Assembly: GCA_029204225.1 (NCBI GenBank)
Contig: CM055095.1
Location: 67,295,940-67,359,939 of the forward strand
Length of the DNA: 64,000 nt
Direction: 5' to 3'
Source: Diphasiastrum complanatum
Lineage: Eukaryota; Streptophyta; Lycopodiopsida; Lycopodiales; Lycopodiaceae
Below are positions 34,576 to 45,300 of this stretch, in pieces. The number at the start of each line of letters is the position of its first letter. Positions within the stretch are counted from its first letter, which is position 1. The notes under the pieces were generated by a model. That model was not told where the DNA came from. It ran no database searches and worked only from the letters and a program-made list of their open reading frames with translations. Position numbers and translations under genes: made by a program.

Positions 34576-34875
34576 AGTGATAGAGTCATGACTCATTAGA
34601 ATTTAGAACTTAGTGGAGATGGTAGATGTGCATTGTGGACTAATCTAGATTCCAGAATCCATTATCCAATTTCAATGTCCATACATATTACATATTATTA
34701 CAATTTACAAAATCACAAGTAACAATACTGAGTATTCAAGAGTCAAAATTCAACTCGGTGCTCGTTTATTATGATCATAAATCGGACACAAATTTCAAAG
34801 TTTTCTATATTACATTTTTATTTTTCAGTTAATTTGAACTACGTTACGTAAATTTCAAATCTGTGCATTTTGATT

Positions 34876-34985
34876 GGGCCTAGTGACGGTCGAAACTAAA
34901 GATAAAAATAAGAGTATGTTTACAAAGGGTTGGGCCTAGTGACGGTCGAAACTAAAGAAAAGAAATAAAAGTACGTTTACAAAGG
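34876..34985. repeat. Tandem duplication, 55 bp unit
   Basis: Two units, each starting TTGGGCCTAGTGACGGTCG and ending with GTTTACAAAGG, at about 34874-34929 and 34930-34985. Confidence 0.9.
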
Positions 34986-35009
34986 ATCTTTTTGATATTG
35001 AGAACTCCT

Positions 35010-35640
35010 CTAATGATTTGAACGTTTAGAATAATACATAAAACACTCACTTAAAGGTTTAGTAAATGATACTTGTTTTCTCTTCTTAGAGTGCAAAGAC
35101 AGTTTTGACAAACACCAAATCATTGTTTGATTTTGCATGTAGAAAGGGTCTCCGTCATCTGTCATGGCGTTCACAATATTTCCTTCTGTTGTAATTGAAG
35201 TCACTTTCACAATAACAAGCAAGTTTTTTTCACTAGGATAGTAGCATTTGAATTTAGCAGTGAAAACTACTACTCCTTCAGAATTCATACAATCAACAAC
35301 GTCATCAATGTTGTATAATGGACAGTTGGCAAGAACGAATTCATTCATGTTGACAATATCTGCATTATCTCACAAGATTTCTTTTGCAATGACATCGATG
35401 GAAATATAGTTGTAAACGTCTCCTAGGCAATCAAAATCATCGTGAGGGTATGGCAAAGGACAATCCATTTTAAATACCTTTGAAATTAGGACCACACTTT
35501 TATCCGTACTAACTTCTCTGAAAAAATATGTTCCATTTGATTCGGCATTTAAGACATTTCCAAATGCAACCACTTCTTTCCGAAAAAATAGAACAACTGG
35601 AATATCTTCTCTTGGACAGTCCATGTAGTGACCCTGGAAA
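35010..35640 (-). pseudogene. Unidentified ORF with one in-frame stop; CACTA-associated DUF8039-like
   Basis: Two minus-strand ORFs (35624-35370 and 35348-35010) are in the same frame, separated by a single TGA and seven codons, so they were probably one protein of at least 205 residues. The first part reads VVAFGNVLNAESNGTYFF, then VVLISKVFKMDCPLPYPHDD and LGDVYNYISID. The pattern of a VxxGxV start, a central VxVxxV strand, then LPxP and a closing LGxxxxxxI resembles the DUF8039 region found in plant CACTA-type element proteins. This is a judgement from pattern only. The second part is not recognised. No transposase core is present nearby. Confidence 0.35.
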
Positions 35641-35756
35641 AAAAAATATAAGTATACTTTATGTTAGAATTTGCAATGCTATTGAAAGTATAATCAGCAA
35701 AATTTTGAAACTGCAATAAAAGTATAATTAACAAAAATATGAGACAGTAACAAAAT

Positions 35757-36010
35757 TATGAAACCTTAGCCCTTAGCTCTTGGCACTTAGCCCGTAGCCG
35801 TTGGCCCTTGTCCCTAGGCCATTAACCCTCAACCCTTAACCCCAAGAACCAGCCCTTAACCCTCGGCCCTTAGCCTTAGCAGTTCGCCTTTAACTTTTAG
35901 CCCTTGTTCCTTGCCCTTGGCACTTGCTCCTAGGCCCTTGCCCCTTGGCCCTTAAGCCTTAGCACTTGGCCCTTTGTCCGTGGTCCTTACCAATTAACCC
36001 TTAGCCTAAG
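35757..36010. repeat. CCCTTAG/CCCTTGG short-unit array
   Basis: About 250 bases of degenerate units around CCCTTAGC, CCCTTGGC, CCCTTAAC and CACTTGGC. Unit length is mostly 6-8 bases. It resembles a decayed telomere-like or simple minisatellite tract. Confidence 0.85.
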
Positions 36011-36289
36011 CCCTTGGCCCATAGCTCTTGACTTTTTTGTATGTTAAGTGTTTTTTTCTTGTCATTATGATTATTAATTTTGTATTTATTTAAGGTTGTT
36101 TACTTGTTTACAATTCATTTTTTAATTGTTTACATTTTTAATTGCTTTAAGAGTTTTTGTTGTTGTTGTTATTTTTCTTTAAGTTTTGCCATTTTTTAGA
36201 TAAAATAATTTTTTTGATCTTTATATCTTATTTTGATTTTTTTTAGATGTTTTCATTTTTTCAACTTTATTTTTTGATATTTTTTGAAA

Positions 36290-37440
36290 TGTTTTACATA
36301 AAAGTATTGTTCTGGTTTTTTTATTTATTTTGCACACTATTTTGATTTTTTTATATTTTTTAACTTTTTAAATCATATTTTGTTATTTTTTTTTTTGGGT
36401 TTTTTTGCACAAAAGTATTGTGTTGAGATTTTTTTGGGATTTTTTACACTATTTTGTTTATTTTCTTTTTAATTTTTTAATTTTGTTAGTTTATTTTTTG
36501 ATTTTTTTTGGGGTTTTTTGCATAAAATTATTGTTAAGAGTTTTTTTTGGATTTTCTCCAGTATTTTATTTTTTAAAGAATTTTTTTAATTTTTTTAGCT
36601 TTTTTTTGGCTTTTTTTTGAGTTTTTTTTTACATTAGTTTGCTTTTTTTTCTAGATAGTTTTTTTTTTATATTTCTTACATAAAACTATTTTTTGTTTTT
36701 TTTGGGGTTCTTTACAGTATTTTGATTTTTTTTTTAATTTTTCTTTTTCATTTTTTGAAGCTTATTTTTGGGTTTTTCTTGGAAATTTTTTACATTAAAT
36801 TATTGTTTTTTTTTTTTTGGGATTTTTTATTATTCTGTTTTTCTTTTAGATAAATTTCATTTGATTTTGCTTTTTTTTTTTTTTGGGATTTCTTACATAA
36901 AATTATTGTTTTGATTTTTTTGCGTTCATTACATTATTTTGATTTTTTTTGTTCTTTTTCTCACTTTAATAAGCTTCTTTTTAGCTTTTTTAGGGATTTT
37001 TTTTTACATAAATTATTGTTTTGACTTTTTACATTATTTTGTTTTTATTTTAGATAAATTTCATTTATTTTTGCTTTTTTTTTTTTTTTTTGAATCTCTT
37101 ACTTAAAATTATTGTTTGATTTTTTTGCGTTCATTATATTATTTTGTTTTTTTAGTTTTTTTCATTTTAATAAGCTTCTTTTTGGTTTTTTTCTAGGATT
37201 CTTTTACATAAAATTATTGTTTTGATTTTTTATATTATTTTGTTTTTATTTTTGATAAATTTCATTTATTTTTGTTTTTATTTTTGGATTACTTACATAG
37301 AAATATTGTTTTGATTTTTTTGGGAATGTTTACACTATTTTGATTTTTATACATTATTTTGATTTTGATAGATTCTTTATAGTTTTTTGATTTTTTTTTT
37401 TTTTTAAATTTTCAGATGTTTTTCTTACTTTTGTATTATC
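36290..37440 (+). repeat. T-rich minisatellite, period about 105 bp
   Basis: The plus strand is very rich in T. The phrase ACATAAAATTATTGTTTTGA and variants recur at about 36300, 36411, 36524, 36683, 36797, 36900, 37010, 37106, 37211 and 37300, spaced 89-159 bases apart. Each is followed by GGATTTTTTACA-like phrases then TATTTTGATTTT. At least ten units are visible. Apparent Phe-rich ORFs are repeat artefacts. Confidence 0.85.
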
Positions 37441-37785
37441 AAGTTCATGGAAAGGATGAGGAGAAAGGAGAGCACAATTGAAGCACCAAATAATCCCATA
37501 AGCATTTGGTGCAACATCAACACTTTCCAAGCTATATGTAGATTCTTCAACTAGTTGATTTTACAACAATTGGGGCCATGAATTTCCATTCTACTAAAAT
37601 GGACCCCAAAAAATACTTTTCATTCTCTTATGGAGTTCTTATGTCTTCTTGACACGTGGCATAGCATTTGTCCCATAAGCATTTCTGGAATTTGACTATG
37701 CAAAAAAAACATAAATAAATACCCCCCCCCCCTCAACCCACAAAACGTAGAGTTTTTTATCATAGTTTTTTCAAGTATCAAATCA
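37441..37785. other. Noncoding stretch with short poly-C
   Basis: Unique-looking AT-rich DNA with a C10-12 run near 37721. I see no gene. Confidence 0.5.
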
Positions 37786-37789
37786 TACA

Positions 37790-38037
37790 TACATATATAT
37801 ATATATATCTAACGTGGCGGACCTCAGACGCGATGCGCGTTCGCGTCCGCGTCCGAACGCGGATGCACCAGGGGTGCGTCCGGGTACCCAGAGGCGTTCG
37901 ATTTTTTTAAAATTTTTTTTTTTAATGTTTTTAGAGTTAAAAAAAAATATGGACGCGTCTAGGGGTCGGACACATCCGGGTCCGGATGCCGGACGCGGAC
38001 GCAGATTGCCCGCGTCCGGCCTCAATGCGCATCCCTG

Positions 38038-38100
<63 letters not shown>
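37790..38100. repeat. GC-rich module bounded by (TA)n, copy 1
   Basis: TATCTAACGTGGCGGACCTC starts the module after a (TA)n array. It contains GACGCGATGCGCGTTCGCGT, GGATGCACCAGGGGTGCGTC, a poly-T/poly-A centre near 37900-37950, and CCGGATGCCGGACGCGGACG, and ends CGCATCCCTGTATAA into a long (TA)n array (38041-38099). It is about 230 bases long. Confidence 0.85.
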
Positions 38101-38101
<1 letters not shown>

Positions 38102-38325
38102 AACGTGGCGGACCTCGGACGCGATGCGCGTTTGCGTCCGCGTCCGAACGCGGATGCACCAAGGGTGCGTCCGAGTGCCCGGACGCGTCCGATTTTTTAA
38201 ATTTTTTTTTTTTAATGTTTTTAGAGTTAAAAAAAAATATGGACACGTCTGGGGGTCGGACACATCCGGGTCCGGATGCCGGACGCGGACGCAGATTGCC
38301 CGCGTCCGGCCTGGACGCGCATCCC

Positions 38326-38397
<72 letters not shown>

Positions 38398-39087
38398 TCG
38401 TTGATGGGCAATGGCAGCCGATCTAGGTGACGGTCGATGATTTGGAAATTCATATGTCGTTGACGGGCGATAACGACCGATCTAGGTGGCGGCCGATCTA
38501 GAACTCAAACCTGGCAAATTTGCAAGTCCTTTTGGTACTAAAAATCTAAAATTGCAGATTGAAAGCCTTGTATATTTTCCTAGTCTTTGTAGACAATATA
38601 TTGAATGTGTAATGTACAAATGGTTCCTGAATATTGACTATTTGAACATATGTATTTAACCTGGTTTGTATCTTTGTGTTCTAACAGTGATATCGTCTAT
38701 GAGGAAGATTTTATAAGAATATGTAAGCTTTGCTATATAAATTAACGATGAAGGTGCAAACAACTGGATAAAAGCAGGTTGTTGGCGCTCTTTCTGGGAC
38801 AAATATTTTCTTGTATAGCCATAGCTCAATAAACTTTCCACAAATATATCTTCTTGTTTATCTAGCCGCATCTTTTAGGGGCAACCAACAACATCTTTCG
38901 GTGAGTATGAGCCCGAAGCTAGGTATCAAGCCACCCATCCCGCCTCCTGTTGAAGAGGAGATGCATTTAAGAGGTTTTTTGGTTTTTTATTTTTTTGGGA
39001 AAAATGTCGGTTTCCCTCTTGGATTATGCCGATTTTCCACCCCCCCCTCTCTCCCCCCCCCGTAGTGCAGCTGTTGATGCTGCAGCT
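38101..39087. repeat. Tandem duplication unit 1, with GC module copy 2
   Basis: It starts with GC module copy 2 (to about 38333), a (TA)n array to 38395, then about 670 bases of unique-looking DNA with GTTGACGGGCGATAACGACC and an ORF fragment MSPKLGIKPPIPPPVEEEM, ending GCTGCAGCTCTACCT at 39088. The following unit repeats the same order with high identity. Confidence 0.88.
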
Positions 39088-39306
39088 CTACCTCGGACGC
39101 GATGCGCGTTTGCGTCCGCGTCTGAACGCGGATGCACCAAGGGTGCGTCCGGGTCCCCGGACGCGTCCGATTTTTTAAATTTTTTTTTTTTTAATGTTTT
39201 TAGAGTTAAAAAAAAATATGGACACGTCTGGGGGTCGGACACATCCGGGTCCGGATGCCGGACGCGGACGCAGATTGCCCGCGTCCGGCCTGGACGCGCA
39301 TCCCTG

Positions 39307-39350
<44 letters not shown>

Positions 39351-40045
39351 TCGTTGATGGGCAATGGCCGCCGATCTAGGTGACGGTCGATGATTTGGAA
39401 ATTCATATGTCGTTGACGGGCGATAACGACCGATCTAGGTGGCGGCCGATCTAGAACTCAAATCTGGCAAATTTGCAAGTCCTTTTGGTACTAAAAATCT
39501 AAAATTGCAGATTGAAAGCCTTGTATATTTTCCTAGTCTTTGTAGACAATATATTGAATGTGTAATGTACAAATGGTTCCTGAATATTGACTATTTGAAC
39601 ATATGTATTTAACCTGGTTTGTATCTTTGTGTTCTAACAATGATATCGTCCATGAGGAAGATTTTATAAGAATATGTAAGCTTTGCTATATAAATTAACG
39701 ATGAAGGTGCAAACAACTGGATAAAAGCAGGTTGTTGGCGCTCTTTCTGGGACAAATATTTTCTTGTATAGCCATAGCTCAATAAACTTTCCACAAATAT
39801 ATCTTCTTGTTTATCTAGCCGCATCTTTTAGGGGCAACCAACAACATCTTTCGGTGAGTATGAGCCCGAAGCTAGGTATCAAGCCACCCATCCTGCCTCC
39901 TGTTGAAGAGGAGATGCATTTAAGAGGCTTTTTGGTTTTTTATTTTTTTGGGAAAAATGTCGGTTTCCCTCTTGGATTATGCCGATTTTCCACCCTCCTC
40001 TCTCTCCCCCCCCGTAGTGCAGCTGTTGATGCTGCAGCTCTACCT
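39088..40045. repeat. Tandem duplication unit 2, with GC module copy 3
   Basis: GC module copy 3 (39089-39312) follows directly on the end of unit 1. Then come a shorter (TA)n array (39311-39348) and the same 670-base block, differing at only a few positions, ending again in GCTGCAGCTCTACCT near 40044. The main length difference is the (TA)n array. Strong similarity indicates a recent duplication. Confidence 0.88.
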
Positions 40046-40170
40046 CCCCCCCCCTACCCCCCCCCCCCCCCCCAAGTTGCACAATATGGGGCTAGGGTTT
40101 TTGGGTCTGTCGGGTTTTTGGATAGGGTTTTGGGTTAGGGATTCTGGATTAGGGTTTTTGGATCTATAGG
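40046..40170. repeat. Poly-C run and degenerate TTAGGG-like tract
   Basis: Long C runs at 40047-40074, then phrases GGGCTAGGGTTTTTGGG, GATAGGGTTTTGGGTTAGGG and GGATTAGGGTTTTTGG. It resembles decayed telomere-type sequence but has no regular TTTAGGG array. Confidence 0.6.
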
Positions 40171-40543
40171 AGGCCGATCCAATTGGTATTGAATGGCTTT
40201 GGACCACATGACTTCTGTACGAACAAACTTTGCAAGTCCACAATACCTTAGTGAACATGTCGATACAGTCTTTTTGGCCCAAAAAGATCCTAAGACTATT
40301 TCATATGCGATAGTTCTCATTTGAAGAAGAAAATGAGTTGTTTTGGTTAGTGTTGACTCATCAGTGGCATGGACAACTTATACAATCAAAATATCATGCT
40401 TAACAGTTTAGTATAAAGAATTTCACAAAGCTAATTCAACATATATGGTGGAAGGAAGCATAATCACGTACAGAAAGTTCATATACGTATCTGTATTGTT
40501 TTCAACTTTAAGCTTTTGAAGAGTATACGAATGTGTGTACCAC

Positions 40544-40842
40544 CTTGAAGTTGTGTTTGTTGCTCCATTGTTTGCAACCTCAGCTTCAGCTCACTATTTT
40601 CACTCGTGAGTCTTGTTGAATCATCTCTCTACAAAAGTCATGTGAGGTAATTGAGATACACCAAGGAGTATGCATGAAATAGAAAGTCAAAGCAAACCAA
40701 GCGTTCGAGCCAACAAATTGAAATAGACACTCACCTGCAACATTGTTAGCTGAGCAGATAGATTAGTAGCTTCACCTTGCAGGGTCTGCACCTTGCACTC
40801 GAGTTCTGGAATATAACTCATCTTTCTTTCTTTCGAGCATCC
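40544..40842 (-). pseudogene. Group-I bZIP transcription factor, two exons (decayed fragment)
   Basis: Two minus-strand exons with exact splice borders: 40842-40735 and 40628-40544. Joined, they encode the end of the basic region and the leucine zipper: [34 protein letters not shown], then RDDSTRLTSENSELKLRLQT and MEQQTQLQ. This matches, from memory, the VIP1/RSG-like bZIP group of plants, where the same two intron positions occur. The Arg residues expected just before SKERK, after KM and after ELE are Cys or Ser, and a Pro stands within the ISELE helix, so DNA contacts and the zipper start are damaged. The upstream exon carrying the rest of the basic region and the downstream exon were not found. 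A gene fragment or pseudogene is most likely. Confidence 0.8.
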
Positions 40843-41049
40843 CTACACATGGCTAAAATCCTGGCAAATCATTCAAGATGCTAAGAATATGCAAAACACC
40901 AATTCTCCTGTGAAATCTGTAGTTTGTGAACATTGAATGAAATTGCAATTGAAACTCTCTAATTGTGTGTAGTTTTTCTATGAATCTACCACAAGAATCT
41001 GAACTATGATGAGTCCCCATCTAGCTAGGCAACACATTAAATCCCAAAT

Positions 41050-41157
<108 letters not shown>

Positions 41158-41159
41158 CC

Positions 41160-42485
41160 TCCATGAGGAAATAAAGATTTCTTCTTGACTTATTAGGATC
41201 ACAAAGATCTAACATCATGTTACCACGATCTAGAGAATTAGACTCATCCAAATTGGCAAGACTATACATGCTATAATAACAAAGTGTTTGCATCATATCT
41301 TCATGCTTGTTTACCATGCTAATCTCAGATCCAATGAGGCTAAATACTTCATTATGGAGATAAGTGTCTTTAGAAGATGATTCACTTACTCTCATATAGA
41401 CTTTACAATTTGCCTCAATACGAATTTTCAAACTATGAGTGAACAAATCACTTTTCCTCTTGCATGACTCAAGAGCATACATTTGATGAGATAACCATTT
41501 GCTTTCTAATTGATTTAAAATCAATTTCAACCTTTTAAGAATATCATCTATGTTCTCAAGAGAGACTATATACTCAATTAGTACGTCTTTACTCCAATTT
41601 TGAGATGCAATGATCTCACTAAAGCAAATTGATTCGTCAAATGACATAAGAGAAGTAAGTATGAGATGTATACCACATGAGATATGCTCCTCTTTCCCTT
41701 GAAATGTGAGCCACATGGGCTCAACCATGTTTCTTGAGTTTCTTTTTGGAATCACAACTTGAGAAGGTCTCTCCTCCTCAATCCTTGGCACACTTGAACC
41801 TTGAGAAGGTTCTTTAAGATCCTCTTCATGGTGCTCCTCCTTGATGGAAATCCGAGACCTCCATGTCTCATAATGATCATAACAACTATGACCATACAAT
41901 ATGCACTTCCTATGATTATCAAGGTTTTCATTTTGTGATTGCTCCTCCTTATTCTTGATTGATTTCTCTTGGATAATAACAATAAGTTTGAACTTATCCA
42001 AGTTCCAAGCAAACTAATCTCAAGGACATGAAATAAATCCAAGTTGCTTTCATGAAAGTGACATCTATCTTTGCATCTTGAACCAAACAATGTACTTCTA
42101 AATGAAACTTTTTAAAAGGTTTGACATGTGTTGTGATGGACTCTTGAAGACAAATCTTGCAAGTCCTTGTGAGACTCCAAGCCTCATCCACCTTTCCACA
42201 AAGGAAACACCTTTCCTTGGATTTGTCCTTCTTGTATTTGCATTTTGAACTTGAAGCTCCATCCTTCACCTCGGTCCCCTTGCTTTGGTTCTCCTTGGAT
42301 GGATTGGTCTTCTTTTTGTAGCATCTTGAGGAAAAATATCCTTCCTTGCCACAAAGGTTGCACTTAAGATCCTTACTTGCCTTCAATAGGATACCACCTA
42401 TTGATGACATGTGAATAAAAACTTGTGATATGATTCTACAAATGTAATTTGTGACTCTCAAGAGACTAGATTTGAACATATTCAA
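41160..42485 (-). pseudogene. Gag-like ORFs of an unidentified LTR-like element
   Basis: Two minus-strand ORFs, 42485-41994 and 42001-41021, overlap by eight bases in different frames. The first has two Cys clusters: CNLCGKEGYFSSRC, a zinc-knuckle look-alike with Tyr at the His position, and CFLCGKVDEAWSLTRTCKIC, between Lys-rich segments, followed by FHLEVHCLVQDAKIDVTFM. The second is hydrophilic and helix-rich (IDDILKRLKLILNQLESKW) and ends in the (GA)n array. No protease, integrase or RT motif is present. The position between a tandemly repeated leader and, further right, a primer-binding site in the same orientation suggests a gag-type protein of a non-autonomous element. I do not recognise the family. 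Confidence 0.4.
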
Positions 42486-42599
42486 TAATCTAGAAGGACC
42501 TACAAAAGATCTAGCTCACAAACCTAAGAATCAATCTTCACACTAATGACTAGTCATTTGGAAACTTTGCTTTGATCACTAAAACAAAAGCACACAATC

Positions 42600-44410
42600 T
42601 TTGAATCAAATCACAAAAGAAATCAGATTCCAAACACTCCTATTGGACTCAACAAATGCCAATGACTCTTTCTTTTGAGTGTTGAAATGGATATGAAAAG
42701 ATTTGACACCTAGATTTTTCTTTTCACTTGACTAGTTCTCTCAACACTTGAGATTCTTGAACAAAAGATGGGTTTTGTTTCAAATACATGAAAATCAAAC
42801 TTAATCACTTATTTTGGATTCACTCTTGACCCAAATAATCTCACTCTTGATATTTAGAATAAAGTTGATTTAATTTGACAACAAACTATACCACCAATTT
42901 TCACAAAACATAGGATCTACACTAGATCACTCAAACTTGACATGTACATTTGATTCAAACACATAAAATTAAGATCCAATCACCCCTTTTGGAATCCCCA
43001 AGGAATCTCACTCTTGAGATTTGGAATGGATTTGTAATAGTTTGATAACAACCTATGTCAAGAATTTTTCACCAAGCTTAAAAATTAGACATCTAGAGAT
43101 TCACAAAGATCCCAACCATGCATGAATACTCAAATATGGACTCCTCCTCCTTCTAGACATCCAATGGGATCACAACTTGACCCTCACACTCTCACAAAGA
43201 AAGTTGAATAGAACTAATTTGAGTTTCCTACATACTATGTCAATTTTTTGCTCAATAAATTGAATTCATTCACCCCTATTAGATTCCACCAATGACTCTA
43301 CCTCTTAAGAGTTGGAATGAAATTCAAAATCAAAAGTTGTGATTCTTCTCACTAAGATATTGTGTTTTAAAGAGCTAATGCCACTTAGAAAGATTTTATC
43401 ACCTAGGAGAAGACAAATTCTCCACCAATAACAACACAAAATGAGCTTCTAGATCTTGCCCTCTACAAAGGAAGGAACTCTTAGAAAATTGGATCTCTCT
43501 CTACACATTTGCCATAGACACCTTAATGACTCTTTTCAAACCTCACAATCACTCAAACAAATTGAGTAGGGTTGAACAATGTGACTGGGATCTCAATCTC
43601 TTTTCTAGAACTCTCAATTGAAGCCAATCTCTGTCAAATTTTACAAAAGATTTGCATAGATGCTATATATGCACTAGAAACTCTCAAAGGTTTCACTTGG
43701 AGGGCAGATCCAAAGATTTTTTCTAGCAAATTGATGCTTCTAAACTTGACCTTATCACTCTTGAACAAATCTAGAGTGATGGTACAATGGATTTCAACCT
43801 CTCACCTTGCTATCACTCCTTAGTCTATGATTTTTGGCAATATCTCTCTCAACTTTGACATGTACTCAAAAAATCAGAGAAACACATTTAATGCACCTGA
43901 ATCAAGCTTCAAATTAAATTATTTGAATGATCTAATCCAAGAACAAATCATAGGAATAGAATCTTTATAGAAAAAGCTTGAATTTGTACTAAAAATCTTT
44001 AAATTTGGGTGTATGAGTCAAATTATGCATCAATTTGAATTTTCCCAACCAAAACAGGTTCAGTACAGTCCCACACATGTGGAAGGTACACCTACAACCT
44101 ACAAGTTTTGACACAAAAAAATTGAATCTAGCTATGAATTCAAACTCTCTACCTCAAAATTAGCTAGTTTCCACAAACTTGCTAATTTGGGATATTTAGC
44201 ATCAAACTGAAACATAAGGCTCCAAAATTGGTACTGTACGTTCTAGCACGTGTGAAAAGTACCCCTTCAGTTTTCAACAAATTTTTGTCCATAAATTTTG
44301 AGTATACCTATCCTATCCAACTCGCCACATCAAAATTAGCTAGTTTCCAAAAACTTGTTAGTTTGGGCTTAGTTTTGGATCAATCCCATCAAATCTTCAT
44401 AAATCCTCTT
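42600..44410 (-). repeat. Tandemly repeated leader, period about 165-175 bp
   Basis: Diverged units are visible. The phrase CAAAATTAGCTAGTTTCC recurs at about 44156 and 44331. CTCACTCTTGAGATTTGGAAT and relatives recur near 42660, 42840, 43010 and 43300, each preceded by a CACCCCTATTGGA-like phrase. Spacings of about 165-175 (one near 290) imply decayed tandem repeats. There are no long ORFs. Confidence 0.65.
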
Positions 44411-44415
44411 GTACT

Positions 44416-44428
44416 TGGCTCTAATACC
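44416..44428 (-). other. Primer-binding site, minus strand
   Basis: On the minus strand TGGTATTAGAGCC, one base different from the initiator tRNA-Met primer-binding site at 28301. The preceding minus-strand bases end TTTCCATA, so an LTR ending near 44431 is expected to the right. Confidence 0.6.
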
Positions 44429-44431
44429 ATA

Positions 44432-45300
44432 TGGAAATCTGCAAAATTGGACCAAGAATGGATTCTAAAATGATCCACAAGAGTGATTGGATGTTAGATA
44501 CAATTGATTCATCAATCTACACAAGATTTAGATCAATCTAGATCAAATTTAGATGAGAAAATCTAACAAGAACAATCATAAATGAAAGGGAATTGTACTT
44601 GCTGGTTTCACATGTGTGAAAACCTATCAGAGTACGAACTCCAGCCTGAAATCAAAGTACAATATGATAGGAACGCAAAACTATCAAGAAAAATCAAGAC
44701 AAATGATGAAATTGACAAGAATTGCCTCCAAAACCAAGATTGGTGTTGCTTGTTGATTATGGCCAAATGTGGTTCTATATATACAAAAAGTGGGAGCTCG
44801 TGGTACTGATCATCCCTCTGATCCCACATGTGTGAGGGTGCTTTGTCATGTGATGATTCATCATGCAAAATTGACACTTGGACAAAACCTTCTATTTTGA
44901 GCACTTTTGGTCCATTTTTTTTCTATGTAGAGAACTAGGAAAAACTCTTCTAGAAGTGAAAATTCGACTTCCTCAGATTATTCCACACGTGTGAGCAGAC
45001 CTCTACACATGGGTTTTGACACCTAATCTCATGATGTGGCTTCATGCAATCTCTAGATTGATGCCATGTGGCATATGACTAAAAAACATGATTTTGGCCT
45101 TTTTAGCCAATAGAACTTGATTAAAACTATATGTACAAGCTATATGATTGTACTACATGAAAAGTACATCTATTTCACATGTGGGAATAGGCTCCACACA
45201 TGTGTAATCATCCTATATACATAGATTTGGCCTTGACCAAGCATAATTTTTGCATTTTTCACATTGCAATTATTTGAGAGAGTATGTAGCCTCTCCAGAG
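44432..45300 (-). mobile_element. Putative 5' LTR with CACATGTG boxes
   Basis: DNA on the upstream side of the minus-strand primer-binding site. It contains several CACATGTGTG or CACACGTGTG boxes (44608, 44824, 44983, 45176, 45199). A matching second LTR was not found near 40-41 kb, so LTR status is inferred only from the primer-binding site. Confidence 0.35.
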
